Shown piece after piece: positions 39,702-48,644 of a DNA stretch of 56,426 nt. The DNA lies in NCBI GenBank assembly GCA_905233565.1, contig CAJOCL010000006.1, forward strand, positions 1 to 56,426, read 5' to 3'. The position numbers and the translations under genes are program-made. The notes under the pieces are model-generated. The model searched no databases. It was not told the origin of the DNA and saw only the letters and a program-made list of their open reading frames with translations. This DNA is from an uncultured Synergistales bacterium. GTDB taxonomy: Bacteria; Synergistota; Synergistia; Synergistales; Aminobacteriaceae. Position 1 is the first letter of the stretch; each line of letters opens with the position of its first letter.

Positions 39702-42700
39702 ATGAAACACAAATTGCGTTTTTTATTCTGCGCCCTGCTGCTTCTGCTGCTCGGCGCGTGCGCCTGCTACGGCGTAACTGTTACCGGCTATGACGGGACT
39801 CAGCTCTCACTGAGCCAGATTCCCGACATCATACGGCATGTTACTGGTCAGACTTCGGGGGATTTGAGCTTCAAGAAGGAGTCTCTATACATGTACGGCG
39901 CGTTTTTCAGTGCTAATCCCCCCAACGCACAAAAAGATGTTTACTCATTCAACACTGACGGCAGCAATAATCACGTGGCCTCATGTGGTGATACTACTGA
40001 CTACAATCTCAGCGGTCCAATAGATTATCAAAACGTGGCAGCCATCACAACCCAAACAGTGTGGGACAGCGACAAGGGAAAACTCGTACTGAATTTTTAT
40101 CCCGGGGGTGATACATCAGCTCTGTATAATCAAGCCGCTTATGTAACGGGCAATGCTAATGACGGAAGCGCGAACATTGATGACGGTGATTTCTACGATG
40201 TAGGAGGTGGAGATACTCCAGTAGTACAAGGCTTATTAGTTGACGTTAAAGGCGGTATGACAGTCAACGGCTATGACGGCGAAGTTACAGCATACCTCGT
40301 GAGGGACGGCGCAACAATCAAAGTATATGCGGGATATATCAGCCAGTACGCTGGGGACCCTTGGTGGGTAACATACGCGGATAGGGCAGAGACAGGCTCA
40401 TGGTCAACAACTATCACCAGCGATGTACCTACAATGCGTGCTCCGTATAACACTCCATATATCCCCGTAAGCATGGTAGTTGGCGACTTCAACAATGACG
40501 GCTACAAGAATGAGATTGCCGTAGCTTATTCGGATAGAGCAGCGGTGCGCTATGTAGTTCTTCAGGCGACACAAACAAGCAACAATCCAATTAATCCCGA
40601 CTTCGCGCTCAATGTGCTGAACAATGGTGATGTCGGCTCATACAACTACAACGCCTACTACGAAGGTTTCTACAACGGAACCTACGATAGCTACGGCGGA
40701 CAAATGGACGGCCTTACCGCTATGTATTCAGTTGCTACAGCTACAGGGGATTTTGACGGGGACGGACAATCGGAATTTGCTGTAGTGTGGAGAGACACCA
40801 CGCCTAATACTTTCTTAAGATTTGCAATGCTTCCTGGTGATAGTGGTTGTTTGTTCATTGGCTACACAGGAAAGATTCACGTCAAGACATATAAATGGAA
40901 CGGAGGCGGTTACATCTCTGAAGAAGATGTGCAGGCGTTTGATGCTTATTCTTATGAAAATGACTCTGACCGCAACATGCAATGGCACAATCTTGACCTT
41001 CCACTCGGAGTGAAAGCCACTGCCGGAGATTTTGACGGGGACGGGCGCGATGATATTGCCGTTCTGCGTATCATGCTTCAGTGTTCAGAGTACTACAACT
41101 ACAATGATGATACTTTATGGTACTCAAATTTTGTTTTCGGTGGGTTCGTTGACTGGTACACATTCAACAGCGGCAGCATTCATCCGAATTATCGCGCTCA
41201 TTCATGGGAGCCTACAGACCCGACCACAGTGGGATCACAGCCGCCCAATTACGGCGTCAACCAAAATGGCTGGGTAGGTATACGATCAACTGGTAACATG
41301 TGGCTTGGAAACATCTCCCAAACTGGAATAGATGTGATCAGTGAAAAGGATCCGGGAAAGCAGAACCAAATCAGGCAGATTTACTACGTACAACCTTTAA
41401 CAGGAGCGCAGGACGCTTACCCCATTATTGACCGTGAATTTGACATCATCGCCGGGAAATTCTCAGGCAGAATCGGAGATGTTGACAACATGATAATTTG
41501 CGATGACCTCGTAATTAAATATCCGCAGTGGTCAAACTCAGACGGAAACAAGCTGAGGAGTCATGTAGCTCTGATGACGAATATCCCGGGCACAACGAAT
41601 TGGGGAACTCAGGTTAACGAAATTACGTCGCTGTCGGACAGGAATCACCTTCTGGCCTTTACAAAGGGTGATTATCTCAATGAGAGCGTAACGCTCGGCG
41701 ACCCTGTGAAGACGGTTGACCGCTCGGACCTTGATTACACGGCGATACTCCAGATGATGCCTTACCATGTGGACAACATAACGCCTGACGGGAGATCGCT
41801 CACGAGGGATCCGCAGAATTTCACGCTCCGCCTCGACACGGCCATAAACTACAACAACTCTTCAACGGAGTCGGACACAAAGAGCATGGAATACAGCATG
41901 ACGTCCACAGCGGAGACGATATTTGCGCTGGACAGCGGCATAACGCGCGGAGCGTCAAAAACTTTTCAGGGCATAAGGGGTATAACGTCTACATTTCTCG
42001 GCGAAACTCCTGCAGGGAAAGCACTTGAGGGCATCGGAAAATTATGGGACAAAATGAAGGACACCGTAACAACGACAAAAACTACATCGAACCAGAACGA
42101 ATCGACAAGCATGATGTCAATCACAACTCAGGCGAATTACCTCGACACGCTGTACGTGAACTCGTCAAACCGTTATCTGTGGCGTTATCCTGTAGAGAAT
42201 CCGCCGTCATGGATTCTTGAGCGGACATTAAGCAATTACGGATCTTTCGACCAGTCACAGGCAAATGCAAAGCAGACGTATATAACTTTCGCCATGAGCG
42301 AACCTGCAATCCCCACAGCGACCAAAGGTGTGAACGACTCCAATTACCAGCCCTACCACGAATCTGGAAACCTGTTCTCTTACCCTGCCTCGCTTGAACA
42401 GGTTGAAGGCTACGAGGGGCATACATCACTCCTCCAAAACGGAGACAGCGCAACGAAGAGGTGGGACGGCGCGGCGTTCAATGAAACAATAACGTTCATC
42501 AACTCGACAACGGATCAGGAATCAGACAAGAAGACCAACAAAATAGGAGTTATAACAAGATTCCTCTCAGCGATTGACAACCTGTTCGGCACAAGTTTTG
42601 CGAGCATTCCTTACGATACGGTGTCAAGTTTCACGAGAAACGTAACGGACAAGGAGAGCATATCCGTAAACATTCCCGTTGCCCTCAGCGGTGCGCAGTT

Positions 42701-43949
42701 CACGGCGGTGTTCGAGCCGTATCTTGATGTTACGGGTGCAACAATGGTGGCGTTCGCGGTGGAAGGTTTCAGGAATATTGACGCTCTCTGGGGGCCTGAA
42801 AGCCTTTACTCAAAGAAGCCTGACCCGTCTTTCCTTCTGCCTGAGAAATTCAACTGCACCGCTCTCCCCCAGCCCGGCAATCAGTTTGCGGCGTTCGCGG
42901 GGAACAGCAATGATGCTACGGCAATAAGGGGAAGGGGCATAAGATATACAGTTTCTGACTACGACATGGAGACGAACAACCTCCTGATGAACGGCCTGAA
43001 GTACAAGATACGTATACCTGTCTACAATGCCAGTTTCGTCAACGCGCCTGAGTTCAACGTCAGGCTGTCTTACGCGAAGGAGCTGAAATACAACGCGGTG
43101 AAAACGACAATAGGCGAGTTTACTTTCGGCAGCACGGTCGAAAACACGCTTGCGGGGCGCGGCGGCGGAAATCACAGGCAGTACGCTGAATTTGAATGGA
43201 CACCGAATGTAGATCAGGGGATATATTACCTCTTTGCTGAGATTGACCCGGAGCATAAAATTGATGAAGTCCACGAGGACAGGTACGATTCGGCAGGGAA
43301 TATTGTCGACTTCGGCGCAAACAACATGGCGTATTTCAAGATAGGCATAGCGTCAACGGATGCAGTCCCGTTTGACAGGACGCAGCTTGAGACTCAGTAC
43401 GGGAGCGCATCATACGAGGGGAAATTTGCGGCTGCGGATATAAACGGTTCTGAATTTCCTTTTGTTGAATGGGTGAAGGCTGACGGGCTTGACTTCAGGG
43501 ACTTCATAGAGCAGAAAGTTGACGGGAAAACAGCTCCTGTAACGGCTGAAGTTGAAGTGAAGTACAGCGGCGAACACCTCATGACGGACGCAGTTCTTAT
43601 AGGGTACGCGCTGAAACCCGAGTCATCAGGCAAGGACGTTTCAGAAATCACTGACGCTGACATAGGTTTGATATTCGAGAAGGAGCATTTTGCGCTGTTT
43701 CCCGGCGAGGATCACAAGCTGCATTTCAGGATTAATCCCAAAGACCTCGAAAACGGGGTCGGATTCCTCCTCAAGGTTTACGGCCATGAATACAAACTTA
43801 CGGACATAATCTACGGGAGTTCCGGAACAGAAACGGCTATAGGAGTCGGGAGCGCATCGAGCGGAGGATGTGAGGCATTCTCAGCAGGCATGGCCGGAGT
43901 AATGGCACTGATTTTCATAATGAGAAAACGCGGAAACTGCAACCGTTAA
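39702..43949 (+). CDS. Large exported FG-GAP-like protein with C-terminal Synerg-CTERM-type signal
   Basis: 1415-residue exported protein. The signal peptide (1-24) ends Leu-Leu-Gly-Ala-Cys, a possible lipobox. Three calcium-binding FG-GAP/VCBS-like units are visible: Asp-Phe-Asn-Asn-Asp-Gly near 262, Asp-Phe-Asp-Gly-Asp-Gly near 350, and Asp-Phe-Asp-Gly-Asp-Gly near 442, which suggests a beta-propeller in residues 170-470. A CARDB-like beta-sandwich is plausible near 1130-1210. The last 30 residues have Ser-Gly-Gly-Cys, a hydrophobic helix, then Arg-Lys-Arg, resembling the Synerg-CTERM sorting signal. Ligand unknown. Strong promoter and ribosome site. Independent of the RiPP operon, which is divergent. 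Confidence 0.85.
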   Translation: MKHKLRFLFCALLLLLLGACACYGVTVTGYDGTQLSLSQIPDIIRHVTGQTSGDLSFKKESLYMYGAFFSANPPNAQKDVYSFNTDGSNNHVASCGDTTDYNLSGPIDYQNVAAITTQTVWDSDKGKLVLNFYPGGDTSALYNQAAYVTGNANDGSANIDDGDFYDVGGGDTPVVQGLLVDVKGGMTVNGYDGEVTAYLVRDGATIKVYAGYISQYAGDPWWVTYADRAETGSWSTTITSDVPTMRAPYNTPYIPVSMVVGDFNNDGYKNEIAVAYSDRAAVRYVVLQATQTSNNPINPDFALNVLNNGDVGSYNYNAYYEGFYNGTYDSYGGQMDGLTAMYSVATATGDFDGDGQSEFAVVWRDTTPNTFLRFAMLPGDSGCLFIGYTGKIHVKTYKWNGGGYISEEDVQAFDAYSYENDSDRNMQWHNLDLPLGVKATAGDFDGDGRDDIAVLRIMLQCSEYYNYNDDTLWYSNFVFGGFVDWYTFNSGSIHPNYRAHSWEPTDPTTVGSQPPNYGVNQNGWVGIRSTGNMWLGNISQTGIDVISEKDPGKQNQIRQIYYVQPLTGAQDAYPIIDREFDIIAGKFSGRIGDVDNMIICDDLVIKYPQWSNSDGNKLRSHVALMTNIPGTTNWGTQVNEITSLSDRNHLLAFTKGDYLNESVTLGDPVKTVDRSDLDYTAILQMMPYHVDNITPDGRSLTRDPQNFTLRLDTAINYNNSSTESDTKSMEYSMTSTAETIFALDSGITRGASKTFQGIRGITSTFLGETPAGKALEGIGKLWDKMKDTVTTTKTTSNQNESTSMMSITTQANYLDTLYVNSSNRYLWRYPVENPPSWILERTLSNYGSFDQSQANAKQTYITFAMSEPAIPTATKGVNDSNYQPYHESGNLFSYPASLEQVEGYEGHTSLLQNGDSATKRWDGAAFNETITFINSTTDQESDKKTNKIGVITRFLSAIDNLFGTSFASIPYDTVSSFTRNVTDKESISVNIPVALSGAQFTAVFEPYLDVTGATMVAFAVEGFRNIDALWGPESLYSKKPDPSFLLPEKFNCTALPQPGNQFAAFAGNSNDATAIRGRGIRYTVSDYDMETNNLLMNGLKYKIRIPVYNASFVNAPEFNVRLSYAKELKYNAVKTTIGEFTFGSTVENTLAGRGGGNHRQYAEFEWTPNVDQGIYYLFAEIDPEHKIDEVHEDRYDSAGNIVDFGANNMAYFKIGIASTDAVPFDRTQLETQYGSASYEGKFAAADINGSEFPFVEWVKADGLDFRDFIEQKVDGKTAPVTAEVEVKYSGEHLMTDAVLIGYALKPESSGKDVSEITDADIGLIFEKEHFALFPGEDHKLHFRINPKDLENGVGFLLKVYGHEYKLTDIIYGSSGTETAIGVGSASSGGCEAFSAGMAGVMALIFIMRKRGNCNR

Positions 43950-44017
43950 GCGGCAGGATTATTATTTCTCATTCACGAGATCGTATCAGAATACGCCGTG
44001 AACAATCCCGAAAAGAA

Positions 44018-44050
44018 GGCTGCCGAAGATTCATCAGGCAGCCTCTCTTA
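44018..44050 (+). terminator. Candidate terminator after the FG-GAP-like gene
   Basis: GGCTGCC (44018-44024) pairs with GGCAGCC (44037-44043), followed by TCTCTTAT. A small open frame overlapping it (43998-44207) is probably not a gene. Confidence 0.55.
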
Positions 44051-44535
44051 TAGGGAGCTTGACTGCAGAAGCAATAAGGGCGCAAATTCACATGCAGGCT
44101 TGATTTCGCGTTTCACTTTCAGTTTTATGATTGACGGACATGTAATATCAGCTGCTGTTGAGTTTTTGCCGCTAAATCCGCTCATTTATTCTTTTCCGCT
44201 ACGATAAATATGTACAATCTTATACAAAGTTCATACTATTTATACTGCGGCATTCTTGCGATATGCCTTCCTGTTTCATCGAACCCGATTTCGCCGATGT
44301 TGCTGGCTACTTTCGTTTGGTATAGCTCTCTACAGGCTTTAATTCCCCAGTAGCGATGGGTACATAATTTCTTTGCTCATTGATTATGGTTGAATATCTT
44401 ACGGACGAAACCTGTATGCTTGGTTTTCGCACTATATTTTCTCCGTCCAGCCGCCAATATTCAGTTGTCAACAGCTTACCAAACGCATGAAATTATATCA
44501 GGCAATCTATACTTTTGAATAACTTTTTTAATCTT
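44051..44535. other. Gene-poor decayed region
   Basis: No intact gene is seen. On the minus strand, two overlapping short frames near 44236-44430 read like coding remnants (one ends Gly-Arg-His-Ile-Ala-Arg-Met-Pro-Gln-Tyr-Lys at 44236; the other, ending at 44307, contains Asn-Glu-Gln-Arg-Asn-Tyr-Val-Pro). I cannot assign a family. Another short minus-strand frame near 44050-44200 begins Met-Ser-Gly-Phe-Ser-Gly-Lys with no good ribosome site. Confidence 0.4.
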
Positions 44536-44538
44536 TGT

Positions 44539-44716
44539 TTAGATTTTTCGTAACAGTTTCGTTACCCATTTCGTCCAGCCGTAAGGGTTAGTGCATGTTC
44601 CTTTCGGACATTGCTCCGTTATCGGAATTTCCGCAGGCGTACCGTACGGCCTTGATTAATTCAACCGCCGTGTGTGAACCGATATAACCTGCACCGCCTG
44701 TTAAGAGTATTTTCAT
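44539..44716 (-). pseudogene. galE: galE (UDP-glucose 4-epimerase) remnant
   Basis: From ATG 44716 the first 23 codons are a perfect UDP-glucose 4-epimerase N-terminus (Lys-Ile-Leu-Leu-Thr-Gly-Gly-Ala-Gly-Tyr-Ile-Gly-Ser-His). The next part, in a shifted frame to 44539, reads as the mid-region (Tyr-Gly-Thr-Pro-Ala-Glu-Ile-Pro-Ile-Thr-Glu...Thr-Asn-Pro-Tyr-Gly-Trp-Thr-Lys) and ends at a stop. About 90 residues between the two parts and all the C-terminal half are missing. The catalytic Tyr/Lys region is cut. Confidence 0.85.
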
Positions 44717-44965
44717 TAATTTAGCCTCGTACGCATCGTAAAGTTTTTAACGTCTGTTTATTTATTTTACCACTGAAGAATTTTTCAAGAACTCGAAGTT
44801 TCAAAAGTGCTGCGGCAGGAGGTGAGCCGAAGCAGGACGGATAAACTGATAATGTTTTTGCTCTTCACAAACCGTTATGATATTATATGCTGAATAGTTG
44901 TTATATAAAAAAATATAAAAGAATTTTGTAAATAGAAAAATTTATAATGAGGGAGGCGGTATGAT

Positions 44966-47725
44966 TTGGCAGGTAACATAAAGCGTTTTATTGAACACTG
45001 GAAAGACAAAGGCGATGAAAAGAGTGAAACTCAGGCATTCTGGCTTGAATTATTTCGTGATGTTCTTGAATTTGATGCACTTGAAAATCACAGCATTATC
45101 TTTGAAAAACGTGTAGAACTCGAACATATCAGCTTCATTGACGCTTACATCCCTTTAACCCGTGTGATTATTGAGCAGAAGAGTAAAAATATTGATCTTA
45201 ACAAGTCTGCAAAGCAATCTGACGGAACAATGAAAACCCCTTTTGAGCAGGCTAAGAGATATTCTGATTGGCTGCCTGCATCGGAGCGCCCGAATTGGAT
45301 AGTTATTTGCAACTTTCAGGAATTTAGAATCCATGATATGGAAGAGCCTAAAGCAGCTCCGGAGATTATTCATCTCGCGGATTTAGAGAAGCATAAAGCA
45401 AAATTACAATTTCTCATTGATCCCAACGCTGCAAAGCCGAAAGAGATTCGTAAGCTGGAAATATCGGTTAAGGCAGGCAAGCTCGTCGGCAAGCTGTATG
45501 ACGCATTATTGAAACGTTATAAAAATCCTGAAACTGACAGCTCATTAAAAAGCCTCAATGTCCTTTGTGTAAGGATTGTATTCATATTATATGCTGAAGA
45601 TTCAGGTCTTTTCAAAAAGTCAGCGTTTCATGATTACATGAAGAAGAACAGCCATAATTCACGCCGTGCCTTAATGGATTTATTCACAATCCTCTCACAA
45701 GATGAAAAGGATCGTGATCCCTATATTGATTCAGATTTAATGGCTTTCCCTTACGTCAACGGCGGTTTATTCAATGATAATGTCAATATTGAAATCCCTC
45801 AGCTTGACGGTGAACCGTTGGATATAATTCTTCATGAAATGAGTGAAGGCTTTGACTGGAGCGGTATCAGTCCTACAATTTTCGGAGCTGTATTTGAAAG
45901 TACGCTGAACCCTGAAACACGCCGAAAGGGCGGAATGCATTACACATCTATCGAAAATATACACAGAGTTATTGACCCGTTATTCCTTAATGATCTGAAA
46001 GCAGAGCTTGCCGAAATAATGCAGATGCCTAAAAACACTCTCAGTGAGATAAGTGCAAGAACTAGGAAATTCAACGCTTTTCAAAAGAAATTGGGCTCTT
46101 TAACATTCCTTGATCCGGCTTGCGGTTCAGGTAACTTCTTGACTGAAACATATTTATGTTTAAGACGGCTTGAAAATCAGATTTTATTTGAATGTCACTT
46201 ACAGCGAGAGTTTGCGTCTTCATTGGAAGATGTTGGCTATATCCGAGTTTCTATAAAGCAGTTCTACGGCATTGAAATTAATGATTTTGCCGTGTCTGTT
46301 GCGAGGACGGCTTTATGGATTGCCGAAGCTCAGATGATGGACGAGACAAAGAAAATAGTTGAGATTCTTGACGATTTTTTACCGTTGAAGTCATATAACC
46401 ACATTGTAGAGGGTAACGCTCTTAGAATGGACTGGGGAGAGATTGTGCCGCCTGAGAAATTAAATTACATTATGGGGAATCCGCCTTTCAGGGGCGCACG
46501 TATCATGGATCCAACACAAAAGGTTGAATTAAATGAAGTTTTTAATGGCTGGAATAATGCCGGAAATCTCGACTACGTAAGCTGTTGGTATAAAAAGGCT
46601 GCTGACTTGATGAAAAATACAACAATAAAAGCCGCTCTCGTTTCAACAAATAGCATTGCTCAAGGCGATTCAGTGGCTATTCTTTGGAAGCCGTTATTTG
46701 ATGCCGGCATTCACATAGACTTTGCACGAAGGACTTTTATATGGAACAGTGAAGCCTCTGATAAAGCTCATGTTCACTGCGTGATTATTGGTTTCAGTTC
46801 AGGAAAACAATCAAAAAACTGTATTATCTACGATAATGAGCAAGCTATTACCGTTAGACACATCAACGCTTACCTTGTTGATGCTCCTGATATTTTTGTA
46901 GGGAGCAGGCAAAATCCGATATGTAGTGTGCCTGAAATAGGGATGGGAAATCAACCAATAGATAATGGTAATTATCTGTTCAAGAAAGATGAAATGGAGG
47001 CATTCATCAAGAAAGAGCCTCAATCTGCTAAATATTTTCATGCTTGGTATGGGGCTGATGAGTTTATAAATCGCAGACCTCGTTATTGTTTATATTTGGG
47101 GAATTGCACACCAAATGAGCTTCGTAAAATGCCTGAATGCTTAAAACGAATTGAAGCTGTTAAGGAATATAGGCTGAAAAGTAGTAGAGCTTCTACTGTA
47201 AAACTCGCTGAGAAACCTACAAGATTTCAGACTGAAAATATGCCTGAAGGAAATTATATTGTAATTCCTAAAGTATCATCTGAAAAACGAATATATATTC
47301 CAATGGGATTTATGTCTCCTGACATTTTATGTGGTGATGCTGTTTTTCTTCTTCCAGACGCAAATTTATATCATCTTGGTATTCTTGAGTCATCACTTCA
47401 TATGGCTTGGATGCGCACTGTAGCAGGACGCTTAAAAAGCGATTACCGTTATTCAAAGGACATTGTATATAACAACTTCATCTGGCCGTCTCCGAATGAT
47501 AAACAGAAATCTAAAATCGAGGCCGCAGCTCAGGCTATCCTTGACGCAAGAGATTTATATCCCGACAGCTCATTAGCCGATCTGTATGATCCTCTGACAA
47601 TGCCTGCCGAGTTACTGAAAGCTCACAGAGCAAATGATGAAGCGGTCTTGTCTGCTTACGGCTTCCCAAAGGATATAACCGAAGAAGAGATTGTTGCAAA
47701 GTTATTTGAAAGATTGTGTTCCTAA
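44966..47725 (+). CDS. MmeI-like type IIL restriction-modification enzyme
   Basis: 919-residue single-chain enzyme that should both methylate adenine in its target and cut at a distance. The length equals that of MmeI as I recall it. The N-terminal nuclease has Asp59-x10-Glu70-x-Lys72 (in Val-Ile-Ile-Glu-Gln-Lys-Ser-Lys). The methyltransferase motif I is Asp-Pro-Ala-Cys-Gly-Ser-Gly-Asn-Phe near 383, and motif IV is Asn-Pro-Pro-Phe near 505. The target-recognition domain (about 630-830) has Tyr-Ile-Pro-Met-Gly-Phe-Met-Ser-Pro-Asp and Ala-Gly-Arg-Leu-Lys-Ser-Asp-Tyr-Arg-Tyr-Ser. TTG start at 44966 with GGGAGGCGG upstream. Solitary, next to decayed sequence, as expected for a mobile defence gene. 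Confidence 0.88.
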   Translation: MAGNIKRFIEHWKDKGDEKSETQAFWLELFRDVLEFDALENHSIIFEKRVELEHISFIDAYIPLTRVIIEQKSKNIDLNKSAKQSDGTMKTPFEQAKRYSDWLPASERPNWIVICNFQEFRIHDMEEPKAAPEIIHLADLEKHKAKLQFLIDPNAAKPKEIRKLEISVKAGKLVGKLYDALLKRYKNPETDSSLKSLNVLCVRIVFILYAEDSGLFKKSAFHDYMKKNSHNSRRALMDLFTILSQDEKDRDPYIDSDLMAFPYVNGGLFNDNVNIEIPQLDGEPLDIILHEMSEGFDWSGISPTIFGAVFESTLNPETRRKGGMHYTSIENIHRVIDPLFLNDLKAELAEIMQMPKNTLSEISARTRKFNAFQKKLGSLTFLDPACGSGNFLTETYLCLRRLENQILFECHLQREFASSLEDVGYIRVSIKQFYGIEINDFAVSVARTALWIAEAQMMDETKKIVEILDDFLPLKSYNHIVEGNALRMDWGEIVPPEKLNYIMGNPPFRGARIMDPTQKVELNEVFNGWNNAGNLDYVSCWYKKAADLMKNTTIKAALVSTNSIAQGDSVAILWKPLFDAGIHIDFARRTFIWNSEASDKAHVHCVIIGFSSGKQSKNCIIYDNEQAITVRHINAYLVDAPDIFVGSRQNPICSVPEIGMGNQPIDNGNYLFKKDEMEAFIKKEPQSAKYFHAWYGADEFINRRPRYCLYLGNCTPNELRKMPECLKRIEAVKEYRLKSSRASTVKLAEKPTRFQTENMPEGNYIVIPKVSSEKRIYIPMGFMSPDILCGDAVFLLPDANLYHLGILESSLHMAWMRTVAGRLKSDYRYSKDIVYNNFIWPSPNDKQKSKIEAAAQAILDARDLYPDSSLADLYDPLTMPAELLKAHRANDEAVLSAYGFPKDITEEEIVAKLFERLCS

Positions 47726-48595
47726 ATGAATCTTGAACGAATAAAATTTATTACAGCCCTTGTTCTTTATGGGACAATCGGTCTATTTTTACGGCATGTG
47801 AGCCTTCCAAGCGAGATTGTTGTTTTGTTCAGAGGGATTATCGGTTCAGCTTTTATACTTTCATATTTGAAGCTGACAGACCGCCATATAAATATTACTG
47901 CAATAAAAAATAATGCCCTGTGGCTCATTCTGTCCGGAATCTTTTTAGGCTTGAACTGGGGATTTCTATTCGCCGCTTATATGCACACAACAATAGCCAT
48001 AGCAAGCCTTTGCAATTATACGGCTCCCCTGATTGTTATTTTAACCGCTCCGATTGTTCTTCATGAACCCTTGAACAAGAAGAAACTTCCCTGCGTTGCG
48101 GCTGCTTTTATCGGCATCATTTTAGTTTCCGGCGCATGGGAAGGAGCTTCGGAAGGTGTTGAAACTGCGGGGAATTTGTCGGGTATCTTGCTCGGATTGA
48201 CTTCAGCACTATGCTTTGTCGGAATTGTTATCTGCAACAGGAAGATAATCAATATCTCATCTTTTGATAAAGCGGTTGTACAGTTGGCCGTATCTGCTCT
48301 GACAATCCTGCCTTATGTGCTGATAAATAATCGCAGTGCAGCTGCCTTGAATTGGGATATGAAATCAATTCTAATAATTTTGACGCTTGGAATCGTCCAA
48401 ACAGGAATTGCCTATTGCTTTTATTTTAGCGGATTAGGAAGCCTGCCGGTTCAGACAATCGCCGTTCTAGGTTATCTTGAGCCGGTTGTGTCGGTGATTT
48501 GCTCATCAATATTTTTACATGAGAGCATGAGTATTATCGGCTGGCTGGGTGCAGCTCTGATTTTAGGGGCGGCTGTAATCAGTGAGTGCTTATAA
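47726..48595 (+). CDS. EamA/DMT-family transporter
   Basis: 289-residue membrane protein with about ten helices in two EamA repeats (DMT superfamily), which usually exports amino acids or other metabolites. The first repeat has Phe-Arg-Gly-Ile-Ile-Gly-Ser-Ala and Leu-Asn-Trp-Gly; the second has Leu-Gly-Tyr-Leu-Glu-Pro-Val-Val-Ser-Val near residue 252. Start directly follows the stop of the restriction-modification gene, so the two may be co-transcribed, though no functional link is apparent. Substrate unknown. Confidence 0.87.
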   Translation: MNLERIKFITALVLYGTIGLFLRHVSLPSEIVVLFRGIIGSAFILSYLKLTDRHINITAIKNNALWLILSGIFLGLNWGFLFAAYMHTTIAIASLCNYTAPLIVILTAPIVLHEPLNKKKLPCVAAAFIGIILVSGAWEGASEGVETAGNLSGILLGLTSALCFVGIVICNRKIINISSFDKAVVQLAVSALTILPYVLINNRSAAALNWDMKSILIILTLGIVQTGIAYCFYFSGLGSLPVQTIAVLGYLEPVVSVICSSIFLHESMSIIGWLGAALILGAAVISECL

Positions 48596-48644
48596 TAAAC
48601 AATGAGAAAAATTAATAAATTTAGAAAGCGAGGAACAAAAAATT

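Noticed and set aside
43998-44207. 69-codon plus-strand frame after the FG-GAP-like gene
   Set aside because: It starts at GTG without a ribosome site, contains the hairpin of the putative terminator, and resembles no family.
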